DNA of 64,000 nt, from contig NZ_JABAIM010000001.1 in the NCBI RefSeq assembly GCF_012641365.1, positions 620,001-684,000 on the forward strand, written 5' to 3'. The DNA is from Leeia aquatica. Its GTDB lineage: Bacteria; Pseudomonadota; Gammaproteobacteria; Burkholderiales; Leeiaceae. Made by a program: the position numbers and the translations under genes. The notes beneath the pieces are model-generated. The model did not search any database. It was not told the origin of the DNA and was given only the letters and a program-made list of their open reading frames with translations. Below, in pieces: positions 51,502-59,353 of this stretch (positions are counted from its first letter, which is position 1; each line of letters opens with the position of its first letter).

Positions 51502-52694
51502 TGAACCGCCCCGCCCTCGCCCACTGGCGCGCGCAGACGCCCGGCCTGCAGCACGTCTGCCATTTCAACCATGCTGGCAGCTCGCTGATGCCGCAGCCGG
51601 TGCTGGATGTGCTGCAGGCACAGTGGCAGCGTGAAGCCGAACGTGGTGGCATGGAAGCCGCCGCCAGCGTGGCCAGCGCGGTGGACGCCACCTATCAGGA
51701 TGCCGCCCGCCTGCTGGGGGCCCAGCCGGACGAAGTGGCGTTCAGCACCGGAGCCGGTGCGGCCTGGGGGCGGCTGGTGGCCAGCATCCGCTGGCAAGCG
51801 GGCGACCGCATCCTGATCGGGCGGCAGGAATGGGCCAGCAATCTGGCGCTGTTGCAAGACCTGTCGCAGCGGCATGGCCTCTCGCTGGAAGTGCTGCCCA
51901 GCCGCGACGATGGCAGCGTGGACCCGGACGCACTCAGCACCGTGCTGGACGATCGGGTGCGGCTGGTGTCGCTCACCTGGCTACCGGCCAACGGCGGGCT
52001 GATCAACCCGGCGGCGGAGATCGGCCAGCGCTTGCGCGGCAGCCGTGCGCTGTATCTGATCGACGCCGCGCAGGCGGTCGGCCAGCTGCCGGTGGACGTG
52101 AATGAGCTGCAGTGCGACCTGCTGGTGGCCGCCGGGCGCAAATACCTGCGCGGCCCGCGTGGCAGCGGCCTGCTGTATGTGCGCCGCGAGCGGCTGGCCG
52201 AGCTGACCCCGCCTTATGGCAATGTGCAGACCCAGCCCTGGCGCGAAGGCCGGTTCGACTGGATAGACAGCGCCCGGCGGTTTGAAGATGCCGAGCTGGC
52301 CCCCGCCATCAAGCTGGCTTTGGGCGAAGCCATCCGCTACGCGCTGGACATCGGGCTGGACACCATCCTCCTGTGCATCGACCAACAAGCACAAGCCTTG
52401 CGCCAGCGGCTCGCCACCCTGCCGGGGGTAACGGTACATGATCTGGGCCTGCAACGCTCCGGCCTGGTGTCCTTTACCGTCGACAGCCTGCCCGCCAGCG
52501 TGCTGCAGCAGCGCCTGCGCCAGCAAGGCATCCACATTGGTGCCAACGGCGTGGCCTACACCCCGCTCGACATGCAGGCACGCGGCCTGCACGAGCTGGC
52601 CCGCGCCTCGGTGAGCTACTACAGCAGCGATGAAGAGCAGCACCAGCTCTACCACGCCATCCATGCATTGATTCCACAAGGAGAATACCTATGA
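51501..52694 (+). CDS. Class V PLP-dependent aminotransferase-fold protein
   Basis: A 397-residue enzyme of the class V group (isopenicillin-N-epimerase/cysteine-desulfurase-like). CHFNHAGSSLMPQPVLDVL opens it. LYLIDAAQAVGQLPVDV carries the Asp that contacts the PLP ring nitrogen. LLVAAGRKYLRGPRGSGLLY has the PLP Lys. It may epimerise, desulfurate, lyase-cleave or transaminate an amino acid; the sequence does not tell which. It is tightly packed between ridA and the SDR gene. Confidence 0.87.
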   Translation: MNRPALAHWRAQTPGLQHVCHFNHAGSSLMPQPVLDVLQAQWQREAERGGMEAAASVASAVDATYQDAARLLGAQPDEVAFSTGAGAAWGRLVASIRWQAGDRILIGRQEWASNLALLQDLSQRHGLSLEVLPSRDDGSVDPDALSTVLDDRVRLVSLTWLPANGGLINPAAEIGQRLRGSRALYLIDAAQAVGQLPVDVNELQCDLLVAAGRKYLRGPRGSGLLYVRRERLAELTPPYGNVQTQPWREGRFDWIDSARRFEDAELAPAIKLALGEAIRYALDIGLDTILLCIDQQAQALRQRLATLPGVTVHDLGLQRSGLVSFTVDSLPASVLQQRLRQQGIHIGANGVAYTPLDMQARGLHELARASVSYYSSDEEQHQLYHAIHALIPQGEYL

Positions 52695-53473
52695 ATTTCG
52701 GACTACAGGGCAAACATGCCCTGATTCTGGGCGGCGGCAGCGGGCTGGGCTATGCCACCGCCGCCGCACTGGCGGCAGAAGGTGTGAGCCTTACTCTGCT
52801 GGGGCGGCAAGCCGAGCGCCTGCAACAGGCCGCGCAGCGCTTGCAGGGATACGGTGTCACCGTGCACTGCCTGCCGGCCGACCTGGCCGACCCGCAGCAG
52901 GTGACGCAAGCCCTGCTGCAGCTGGACGAACTGCCGCCAGTCGACATCCTGCTCAACAATGGCGGCGGCCCGCCGCCGTGCGCTGCTGCCGGTATTCCGC
53001 TCTCGCTGTGGCAAGCGCAATTCCAGAGTCTGGTGCTGTCGCTGGTGCAGATTACCGACCATGTGCTGCCTGGCATGCGCGCGCGCGGCTGGGGACGCAT
53101 CCTGACGGTCGCCTCCACCACCGTGGAAGAACCCAACCCGGCGCTGGCGCTCTCCAACAGCCTGCGCAGCACGCTGGTGGGCTGGTGCAAGACACTGGCC
53201 AGCGAAGTGGCGGCGGATGGCGTGACGGTGAACATGCTGCTGCCGGGCCTGATCAACACCGACCGCAGCGTATCGCTGACCGCACGCGCCGCCGCAGAGG
53301 CCGGTGTGAGCGTGGACGAGATGAGCAAGCGCCAGTCCGCCAGCATCCCGCTGCGCCGCTTTGGCGAGCCGGAAGAGTTTGGCGCGGTGGCCGCCTTCCT
53401 CGCCAGCCAGCAGGCCAGCTACCTGACCGGCTCCATGATCCGGGTGGATGGCGGCAAGGTGCATCACGTCTAG
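52691..53473 (+). CDS. Short-chain dehydrogenase/reductase (SDR)
   Basis: A 260-residue classical-type SDR. ALILGGGSGLGYATAAALAAEG is the cofactor loop (TGxxxGxG-like with GGGSGLG), NNGGGPP replaces the usual NNAG, and PGLINTDRS follows the active site. The catalytic Tyr of YxxxK is not evident: ALALSNSLRSTLVGWCKTLA occupies that place, with Ser in the Tyr position and a later Lys. It may therefore have altered activity. It overlaps the aminotransferase gene by four bases and completes the operon. Confidence 0.8.
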   Translation: MNFGLQGKHALILGGGSGLGYATAAALAAEGVSLTLLGRQAERLQQAAQRLQGYGVTVHCLPADLADPQQVTQALLQLDELPPVDILLNNGGGPPPCAAAGIPLSLWQAQFQSLVLSLVQITDHVLPGMRARGWGRILTVASTTVEEPNPALALSNSLRSTLVGWCKTLASEVAADGVTVNMLLPGLINTDRSVSLTARAAAEAGVSVDEMSKRQSASIPLRRFGEPEEFGAVAAFLASQQASYLTGSMIRVDGGKVHHV

Positions 53474-53528
53474 CATAAGTGGTTAACCCCACCCAGCCAG
53501 GCGAGGCAGGCTGAGGACAGCCTAACCA

Positions 53529-53559
53529 GTAGGGCGCAATACCCGCAGGGCATTGCGCC
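53529..53559 (+). repeat. Interspersed GGCGCAAT...ATTGCGCC repeat, copy R1
   Basis: One copy of a repeat with GGCGCAAT and ATTGCGCC arms around an asymmetric CCGCAGGGC centre, forward orientation. The sequence after it (to about 53593) weakly resembles the interior of the 153-bp MITE-like elements, so it may be a decayed copy. Confidence 0.7.
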
Positions 53560-53653
53560 GCACCGCTAGCCCTGCCTCACCTTGGCATACCGGCAAGGTA
53601 CGAACATCAAGGCTTGCTGCCTGCGCGTAGCGCTGGCATGATGCTCATTATTA

Positions 53654-53665
53654 TTAGCGCGCTAA
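53654..53665. promoter_or_regulatory. Palindrome TTAGCGCGCTAA before an SDR gene
   Basis: A perfect 12-bp palindrome directly before the AAGGAG of the next SDR gene. It is a possible operator, and no adjacent regulator gene is an obvious match. Confidence 0.35.
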
Positions 53666-53675
53666 GGAGATAGAC

Positions 53676-54422
53676 ATGGCTGGCTTGATCATCCTCACCG
53701 GCGGCAGCCGGGGCATTGGTGCCGCCACGGTACGGCTGGCTGTCTCCCGTGGCTACGCCGTCTGCTTCAGCTACCTGCGTCAGCAGGCGGTGGCCGAAGC
53801 GCTGGTGGCCGAGCTGCGCGCCAACGGCGGGCAGGTGTGGGCGGTGCAAGCGGATGTCGGGCAGGAAGCTGACGTGCAGCGCCTGTTTGCAACGGCAGAC
53901 GGCCTGGGCCAGCCCCTCACCGGGCTGGTCAACAACGCCGGCATTCTGGAGCGCCAGATGCGGCTGGTAGAAATGGATGCCGCCCGCTGGCAGCGGGTGC
54001 TGCAGGCCAATGTGATCGGCAGCTTCCTCTGCACCCGTGAAGCGGTAAAGCGCATGTCCACCCGCTTGGGCGGCCAGGGCGGCAGCATCGTCAATGTGTC
54101 GTCTGGCGCGGCACGCGGCGGCTCACCGTTTGAATACATCGACTACGCCGCCTCCAAAGGCGCCATGGACAGCATGACCATCGGCCTCTCCAAAGAAGTG
54201 GCTGCCGAAGGCATCCGCGTCAACGCCGTCCGCCCCGGCGTGATCGAAACCGACATCCATGCCGACGGTGGCGAACCCGGCCGCGTCGCCCGCCTGGCCA
54301 GCACCGTCCCCATGCAACGCGGCGGCCAGCCCGAAGAAGTCGCCGAAGCCATCCTCTGGCTCCTCTCCGACGCCGCCAGCTTCAGCACCGGCGCGTTTAT
54401 TGATGTGACGGGGGGACGGTGA
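53676..54422 (+). CDS. SDR-family oxidoreductase
   Basis: A 248-residue classical SDR. LIILTGGSRGIGAATVRLAV is the TGxxxGIG cofactor loop, LVNNAGIL the NNAG motif, YIDYAASKGAMDSM the catalytic YxxSK, and VNAVRPGVIETDIH the PG motif. AAGGAG lies seven bases before the ATG. The closest usual annotation is a glucose/ribitol-dehydrogenase-like or FabG-like reductase, but the substrate is unknown. It is separated from the preceding SDR by about 200 bases and repeat R1. Confidence 0.9.
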   Translation: MAGLIILTGGSRGIGAATVRLAVSRGYAVCFSYLRQQAVAEALVAELRANGGQVWAVQADVGQEADVQRLFATADGLGQPLTGLVNNAGILERQMRLVEMDAARWQRVLQANVIGSFLCTREAVKRMSTRLGGQGGSIVNVSSGAARGGSPFEYIDYAASKGAMDSMTIGLSKEVAAEGIRVNAVRPGVIETDIHADGGEPGRVARLASTVPMQRGGQPEEVAEAILWLLSDAASFSTGAFIDVTGGR

Positions 54423-54450
54423 GGCGGGGCATGCCGTGCGCTCACTCTTA

Positions 54451-54603
54451 GTAGGGCGCAATAACCGCAGGGCATTGCGCCATTTGCCTGCCCCGTGAGG
54501 GCATGTGATGCTGCCTTCAAGCTGGCATAACGGGCCATTGCTGTACTACTCAGCTGATGATAAGTTGAATACGGCGCAATGCCCTGCGGTTATTGCGCCC
54601 TAC
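54451..54603. mobile_element. 153-bp MITE-like element, copy A
   Basis: It begins GTAGGGCGCAAT and ends ATTGCGCCCTAC, with about 31-bp terminal inverted repeats that each contain the interspersed core (R2 at 54451-54481 forward, R3 at 54573-54603 reverse). It codes for nothing. It aligns without gaps to copy B at 55161-55313, with about 24 differences by hand count. Confidence 0.75.
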
Positions 54604-54639
54604 CGGGTTCATCTGGCTTATAGTCTGCGCCGCAAGCGT

Positions 54640-55056
54640 TTAAATTGGATGAAGAACCTCCACATCACTTATCGCCCCATCTGAGTCATCTACTGCTTCC
54701 CAAGCAGAACCATCGGGAAAATAGCAAATAAATCTTCCTTGCCCTTCTTCGCCAGTCTTTCGATAATCCCCTATTACGGCCATAGAATTAAAATAAAAAG
54801 CTACATTTTTGGCCATTTTCTCAAGCGCAGCATCATCCAGAGGGCGATATATGAAGCCTGATATATTTGTCTTTAGTCCTGCCGGGGATTCCAGCAATCC
54901 AACGCCAACACGATCCTTACCCTCCCATTGCTCAGACCAGCACTCGCTATCTGTAACAACATTTTCTAGCGGGAGGTCTAAATACTCAGCTAGAAACTTT
55001 GCCATTTCCTCGAATGATATACTCGTTCTAAGCCCTATTTCGTACACATCATGCAT
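54640..55056 (-). CDS. AT-rich orphan gene between MITE-like elements
   Basis: A 138-residue soluble acidic protein: EIGLRTSISFEEMAKFLAEYL, DSECWSEQWEGKDRVGVGLL, SGFIYRPLDDAALEKMAKNV and RFICYFPDGSAWEAVDDSDG. The base composition is far below the window average (54781-54840 has 21 G/C of 60). Both flanks are MITE-like copies, suggesting it arrived recently. It looks like small orphan or immunity-type proteins, but no family or partner toxin is recognised. Confidence 0.65.
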   Translation of the reverse strand: MHDVYEIGLRTSISFEEMAKFLAEYLDLPLENVVTDSECWSEQWEGKDRVGVGLLESPAGLKTNISGFIYRPLDDAALEKMAKNVAFYFNSMAVIGDYRKTGEEGQGRFICYFPDGSAWEAVDDSDGAISDVEVLHPI

Positions 55057-55160
55057 TTTACGTTCTCACTGAATTGAAAAGCGTTATCAAGTTCTTCATT
55101 GATTCAGTGGTCAGACCTAAACTTCCAGCTGCCATATTTCCATTGAATGCTCGCAGCTGA

Positions 55161-55313
55161 GTAGAGCGCAATAACCGCATAGCATTGCGCCATGCACCTA
55201 CCCCGAGAGGCCATTTAATACCTCCATCCGCCTGGCACAATGGGCCATTGCTGCACTACTCAGCTGATGGTAAGTTAAATACGGCGCAATGCCCTGCAGT
55301 TATTGCGCCCTAC
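55161..55313. mobile_element. 153-bp MITE-like element, copy B
   Basis: The same length and orientation as copy A, with inverted ends at 55161-55191 (R4) and 55283-55313 (R5). It lies between the AT-rich orphan gene and the toxin-antitoxin pair and fills most of the 320-base gap there. Confidence 0.75.
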
Positions 55314-55376
55314 CGGGCTGTACACCGGGCTAAGGTACCCACAGCAACCCATGCAGCAGGATGCAAAGCGCCCCCT

Positions 55377-55682
55377 TTATGCCAGCACGTCCAGCCCTTT
55401 TCGCTCCACCAGGTTCAACAGTTTCAGCGAGGGGCCGTTGGGGTGTTTCTCGCCCCGCTCCCATTTCTGTACCGTCGAGGGGCTGGTGTTCAGGTAGGCC
55501 GCAAATACCGCTTGGCTGGCCCGGCAGCGTTGTCGCAGGGTCTTGATCTCGTCTGCGGTGTAGTCTTTCACTGGCGGCAAGCTTGTGGCGTCAAATTCGC
55601 GCATGGTCTGGGTGTCGAGCAGGCCAATGTCGGCGAAGTCCTGTGCGGTCTCTTGCAGTGTCTTCAGCAGGCGGCTAGTCAT
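55377..55682 (-). CDS. HigA-type antitoxin (XRE helix-turn-helix)
   Basis: A 101-residue protein whose second half is a Cro/CI-type helix-turn-helix: IKTLRQRCRASQAVFAAYLN, TSPSTVQKWERGEKHPNGPS and LKLLNLVERKGLDVLA. This is the pattern of antitoxins paired with RelE/HigB-like toxins (YgjM/HigA group). It is encoded after, and overlaps by eight bases, the toxin gene, and would both neutralise the toxin and repress the operon. Confidence 0.85.
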   Translation of the reverse strand: MTSRLLKTLQETAQDFADIGLLDTQTMREFDATSLPPVKDYTADEIKTLRQRCRASQAVFAAYLNTSPSTVQKWERGEKHPNGPSLKLLNLVERKGLDVLA

Positions 55683-56067
55683 GATTGTCCTCTTTCCCGT
55701 CCGGGTTTACTGGCAGCAGTTTGCCTTGCTGCACGGCATGCGCCAGTTGTGTTGCGGTCCAGCTCAGCATGATGGTTGCCAGGCGTTTCAAGGCTTTCAA
55801 CTCCTGGCTGTCTATATTGTCGCGCTCGTTCTTGGCAAATCCATACACAAAGAAGGCGCGGTCTTGTGTCCGGTAAGCCAGCAGCGTTCTGGCGCCACCG
55901 CTTTTGCCTCGGCCTGGCAGGGCAATCCGTTTTTTCACCACGTGGCCGCCCAGGTCTGCATCAATCAGGCCATTCTCCATCTCGGCGACCGCTGCGGCCA
56001 AGGCGGCGTCGGTCAAGCCTTCTTTGCCAGCCCATTTTTCAAATGATCGGGTTTTGTAGATGTGCAT
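55675..56067 (-). CDS. RelE/HigB-type toxin
   Basis: A 130-residue protein: MHIYKTRSFEKWAGKEGLTD, ALAAAVAEMENGLIDADLGG, VVKKRIALPGRGKSGGARTLLAYRTQDRAFFVYGFAKNERDNI (landmarks KKRIALPGRGKSGGAR and FFVYGFAKNERDNI). This is the layout of ribosome-dependent mRNA interferases of the RelE superfamily, type II addiction-module toxins. The Met at 56067 fits homologues. The frame extends to 56085. The toxin-first order and overlap are typical of higBA operons. Confidence 0.87.
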   Translation of the reverse strand: MHIYKTRSFEKWAGKEGLTDAALAAAVAEMENGLIDADLGGHVVKKRIALPGRGKSGGARTLLAYRTQDRAFFVYGFAKNERDNIDSQELKALKRLATIMLSWTATQLAHAVQQGKLLPVNPDGKEDNHD

Positions 56068-56094
56068 GCGCTGGCCGGATGTCATGGATTAAAA

Positions 56095-56115
56095 CTATAC
56101 CACCTAGTGATATAG
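56095..56115. promoter_or_regulatory. Dyad operator candidate for the toxin-antitoxin operon
   Basis: CTATA and TATAG arms at the ends and a nested CAC/GTG dyad inside make a 21-bp imperfect palindrome 28 bases before the toxin start. An AT-rich -10 region overlaps it. The antitoxin or toxin-antitoxin complex would be expected to bind here. Confidence 0.5.
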
Positions 56116-56136
56116 ATTCATAGTGGAAATGCCCCC

Positions 56137-57030
56137 TCACAACGGCCTCAACATCCGCTGTCCAGCCTGCACCAGCGTGCGGGAGAGGTGTTCCAGGCGG
56201 GGGGATTGTACTTTCCAGCTGTGCCAGTAGAGGCCTACGTCGACGGGGTGGGCGGGTAGCAAGTCGTGCAGGCCGTTGCAATCGGCAAGGCCGCCCACTT
56301 GAACTTCGGGCAGCATACCCCAGCCGAGGCCGAGGCGCACCGCTTGCAGGAAGGGCTCGGAGGCGGGCAAGTAGTGGCGGGGCCAGGCTTGGTCGCTGAG
56401 GCCAAAGTGCTGCTGCAGGAAGTCGGCCTGTAGCCGGTCTTTGCGGTTGAACACCATCACCGGGGCGTGGCGCAGGCGCTCGCGGCTGACGCCATCGGGG
56501 AACCAGCGCTGCATGAAGTCGGCGGAGGCCATGGCACGGTAGCGCATCACGCCCAGCGGTTCGGCCACGCAGCCGCGCATGGGCTGGGCTTCGGTGGAGA
56601 TGCAGCCGAGCGCCAGCCCGGCTTGCAGCAGCTGATAGGTGTGGTCCTGATCGTCTACCGTCACGTCCAGCAGTACCCGCTGGGCAATCAGGAAAGGGGC
56701 AACGGCGGGCAGGAACCAGCTGGCGACGCTATCGGCATTCACCGCCACCGGCACGGTGAGCAAGGCCTCCTCCCCTTCAGTGAAGCGAGCCACCAGATCG
56801 GCCTCCAGCAGAGCGGCCCGCTGCACGTATTGCAGCAGGGCTTGCCCATCCGGCGTGGCGCGGCAGGGGCGGCTGCGCACCAGCAGCGGCCGACCCAGCG
56901 ACGCTTCCAGCGCACGAATACGCTGCGAGATAGCGGAAGGGGTGACGTGCAGCGCCGTGGCGGCCTGCTCCAGACTGCCGCGCTCGATGGCGACACGAAA
57001 CGCCTCGCACTGCTTCTGGTCCAGCTGCAT
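56137..57030 (-). CDS. argP: ArgP/IciA-type LysR regulator of the arginine/lysine exporter
   Basis: A 297-residue LysR protein with the ArgP-type opening MQLDQKQCEAFRVAIERGSL, the helix-turn-helix ATALHVTPSAISQRIRALE and the effector domain NADSVASWFLPAVAPFL. ArgP activates the basic amino acid exporter argO in response to arginine or lysine. Here the exporter gene is read divergently 110 bases away, with a dyad between them, which supports the assignment. The start could be six bases further up. Confidence 0.88.
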   Translation of the reverse strand: MQLDQKQCEAFRVAIERGSLEQAATALHVTPSAISQRIRALEASLGRPLLVRSRPCRATPDGQALLQYVQRAALLEADLVARFTEGEEALLTVPVAVNADSVASWFLPAVAPFLIAQRVLLDVTVDDQDHTYQLLQAGLALGCISTEAQPMRGCVAEPLGVMRYRAMASADFMQRWFPDGVSRERLRHAPVMVFNRKDRLQADFLQQHFGLSDQAWPRHYLPASEPFLQAVRLGLGWGMLPEVQVGGLADCNGLHDLLPAHPVDVGLYWHSWKVQSPRLEHLSRTLVQAGQRMLRPL

Positions 57031-57044
57031 GCCCACCCCACTTA

Positions 57045-57058
57045 TTAAGATATTCTAA
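57045..57058. promoter_or_regulatory. LysR-type site between argP and argO
   Basis: TTAAGATATTCTAA is a dyad with the T-N11-A pattern of LysR-type operators, in the 110-bp divergent promoter region and inside its AT-rich part. Confidence 0.45.
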
Positions 57059-57140
57059 TGATTATGGAGTAATTTTAACTTTGCTTCACCCTGTGGCTGA
57101 CAGGCGTTAAGCTGGGTGCAACGTAAATGGAGACCTCCCT

Positions 57141-57746
57141 ATGCTTAGCGCCGCCCTGTCCGGATTCAGCCTTGCTGCCGGTTTGATCATGGCCATCGGT
57201 TCGCAGAACGCGCATGTGCTGCGCATGGGCCTGCTGCGCCAGCATGTGGGCAAGACGGTGCTGGTGTGCATGCTGAGTGATGCGCTGCTGATTGCCGCCG
57301 GGGTGGCGGGCATGGGTACGCTGGTGCAACAGCACCCTCTGCTGCTGGACCTCACCCGCTGGGGTGGTGCGGCGTTTCTGTTCTGGTATGGCCTGCGGGC
57401 GTGGCGGGCGGCATTTGCCAGTGAGAGCCTGAACCTGGGCGATGCGGCGCCTCGCTACACTGCGCGCCAGGCCATGCTCACGGTGCTGGCGTTTACCCTG
57501 CTCAACCCGCATGTGTATCTGGATACCGTGGTGCTGCTGGGCTCGATTGGCGCGCAGCAGCCGGGCGAGGGCAAGCTGTGGTTTGCCATCGGCTCCACCA
57601 CCGCGTCCATCCTGTGGTTTGCCGCGCTGGGTTATGGGGCGCGGCTACTGGCACCGCTGTTTGCCCGGCCCTTGTCATGGCGGCTGCTGGACGGGCTGGT
57701 GGGCACAGTGATGTGGAGCCTCACGCTCTCGCTGGTGTGGCGGTAA
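57141..57746 (+). CDS. argO: LysE/ArgO-family basic amino acid exporter
   Basis: A 201-residue inner-membrane protein with about six helices. MLSAALSGFSLAAGLIMAIG, SQNAHVLRMGLLRQHV, SDALLIAAGVAGMGTL and LAFTLLNPHVYLDTVVLLGS are the LysE landmarks. It exports arginine and/or lysine. GGAG lies nine bases before the ATG. Pairing with a divergent argP is the classic arrangement. No other operon member follows. Confidence 0.92.
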   Translation: MLSAALSGFSLAAGLIMAIGSQNAHVLRMGLLRQHVGKTVLVCMLSDALLIAAGVAGMGTLVQQHPLLLDLTRWGGAAFLFWYGLRAWRAAFASESLNLGDAAPRYTARQAMLTVLAFTLLNPHVYLDTVVLLGSIGAQQPGEGKLWFAIGSTTASILWFAALGYGARLLAPLFARPLSWRLLDGLVGTVMWSLTLSLVWR

Positions 57747-57831
57747 ACCTTCACACGGCTGCACAAATCGTCACACGCACGGCCAGGCAATGACGTTATC
57801 ATCCCCCGGTCTTTACAGGAGATGATCACGC

Positions 57832-59136
57832 ATGAATGCAGCACAACAGGCCGAGTGGCAACAGCAAGTTCTGGCGTATAGTCAGGCCATCAATGCTTAT
57901 GTGGATACCGGCCTGCGCGAGGGCTGGGATGCAGCGGGCAAGGAGCCGGCGGTCCCCGAGCTCCAGCATCTGCTGCAGCCGGTGGTCGAGCATGTACGTG
58001 CGGCTTTTGCAGCGGGTAATGACCGCGACCTCAAGGCCGAGCTGCCGATCAGCCATGAGGCGATGATCCCGCTGCTGGAACATGTAGGCTGCGCGGTGAT
58101 GCAGGTGCTGCTGCTGGACGATGGTAGCATCCTCGCCCGCATTGGCGACTGGTATCAGGATGGCGGCGTGATGCATGTGCGTGGCCGTGAGGCACACTGG
58201 CTGGAGGATATCCTGTTCATTGGCCGCTCGGCGGACCGTCGCCATTATGCTGCCGCTAGCGCAGCAGGCATCCGGGTGACCGAGGGCTGGCAGGGCCGCG
58301 AAGTGGCCCGTTTCGACTGGCCCACCGGGCAGGAAGGTCTACTGGGCGAGCTGGGCGGGTCGGATGTATCCTGGGCGCAGCAACCCAACCAGTTGATCCC
58401 GTTTGATGAGGGCCAGCGCCTGCTGCTGGTCAGCAGCCACGGCATCTGGGTGCTGGCGGCGAGCGGCGCCACCCGCCTGCTGCCGACCGACGCCGAAATC
58501 GAGGAAGACCGCGAAGACCTCGACGACGACGAGGCCTTCGACATGCGTTACGACATGCCACACGGTGCCGTCTCGCCAGACAACCGCTGGATTGCCGTCG
58601 GCAACCAGGGCAGTGCGCATCTGGTGTTCGACCGCGACCTCAATCTGGTGGCCAGCATCGGCCCGCACAGCGAGTACCCGCACTTTGCCTGCTTCAGCGA
58701 AGATGGCCGCCACGTCGCCTTCAACGCCTGCCATTTCTACAACGGCACCACCATTGGCGTGGCGGTAGCCGATTTGCCGGGCATGGATACCGATTACTAC
58801 GCGGACGATCCGCGCCAGACCGTGCTGCAGGAAGGCTCGCGGGTGTACGCCACCGCCTGCCGCCCCGGTGAGTTGATCATCGGTGATGCCAATGGCTACC
58901 TGCGGGCGATGGGTTGGGATGGTCAGCCTCACTGGTTCCACCACCTCGGCAGCACCATCTCCGGCATGGACATTTCCGCTGATGGCCGCACGCTGGTGGT
59001 GGGCAGCCACGCAGGCTACCTTTCCATCATCCAGCTGGATGCCGAAGCCGCCCGCCCCTACCAGATCGGCAATGCCCGTCACTGGGAAGAAAAGCGCTGG
59101 TTCTTCTGGCAGAACACCGCACCTTTCTGCTGGTAA
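57832..59136 (+). CDS. Beta-propeller-like cytoplasmic protein of unknown function
   Basis: A 434-residue protein without signal peptide. A helical N-terminus (AEWQQQVLAYSQAINAYVD) is followed by repeated propeller blades: GAVSPDNRWIAVGNQGSAHL, PHFACFSEDGRHVAFNACHF and SGMDISADGRTLVVGSHAGYLSIIQLD. These S-x-DG-R patterns are typical of WD40/YVTN folds. An acidic stretch near 224-236 interrupts the blades. CAGGAG precedes the ATG. Such proteins scaffold complexes. A partner cannot be named. Confidence 0.75.
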   Translation: MNAAQQAEWQQQVLAYSQAINAYVDTGLREGWDAAGKEPAVPELQHLLQPVVEHVRAAFAAGNDRDLKAELPISHEAMIPLLEHVGCAVMQVLLLDDGSILARIGDWYQDGGVMHVRGREAHWLEDILFIGRSADRRHYAAASAAGIRVTEGWQGREVARFDWPTGQEGLLGELGGSDVSWAQQPNQLIPFDEGQRLLLVSSHGIWVLAASGATRLLPTDAEIEEDREDLDDDEAFDMRYDMPHGAVSPDNRWIAVGNQGSAHLVFDRDLNLVASIGPHSEYPHFACFSEDGRHVAFNACHFYNGTTIGVAVADLPGMDTDYYADDPRQTVLQEGSRVYATACRPGELIIGDANGYLRAMGWDGQPHWFHHLGSTISGMDISADGRTLVVGSHAGYLSIIQLDAEAARPYQIGNARHWEEKRWFFWQNTAPFCW

Positions 59137-59196
59137 GCACACACGCCATGCCGGTCGTCGGCAAGCATGAAAAAGCCCTTGTGGTAACCGGTATTT

Positions 59197-59236
59197 GCTG
59201 CCATGATATGGAACATACGTTCTACATCATGGCAGC
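59197..59236. repeat. 40-bp imperfect palindrome
   Basis: GCTGCCATGAT (59197-59207) and ATCATGGCAGC (59226-59236) are exact 11-bp inverted arms. An inner GAAC-ATAC-GTTC dyad is separated from them by three unpaired bases on each side. It lies between the propeller gene and the DUF1579-like gene. No T-run follows. Confidence 0.65.
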
Positions 59237-59353
59237 TGTGCATGATGTAGCGCACCGTCCCCCACAGCGGCGCAGCCAGGCCGGCAACGGTCTGCCAGCG
59301 CCGCTTGAGGCCCACATTACCGCCCCGGAAAGCGCTCAGCAGAAAGGCAGCAC

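Noticed and set aside
59210-59221. GAAC-ATAC-GTTC as a LexA site
   Set aside because: That pattern is the Gram-positive LexA box. Betaproteobacterial LexA sites follow CTGT-N8-ACAG.
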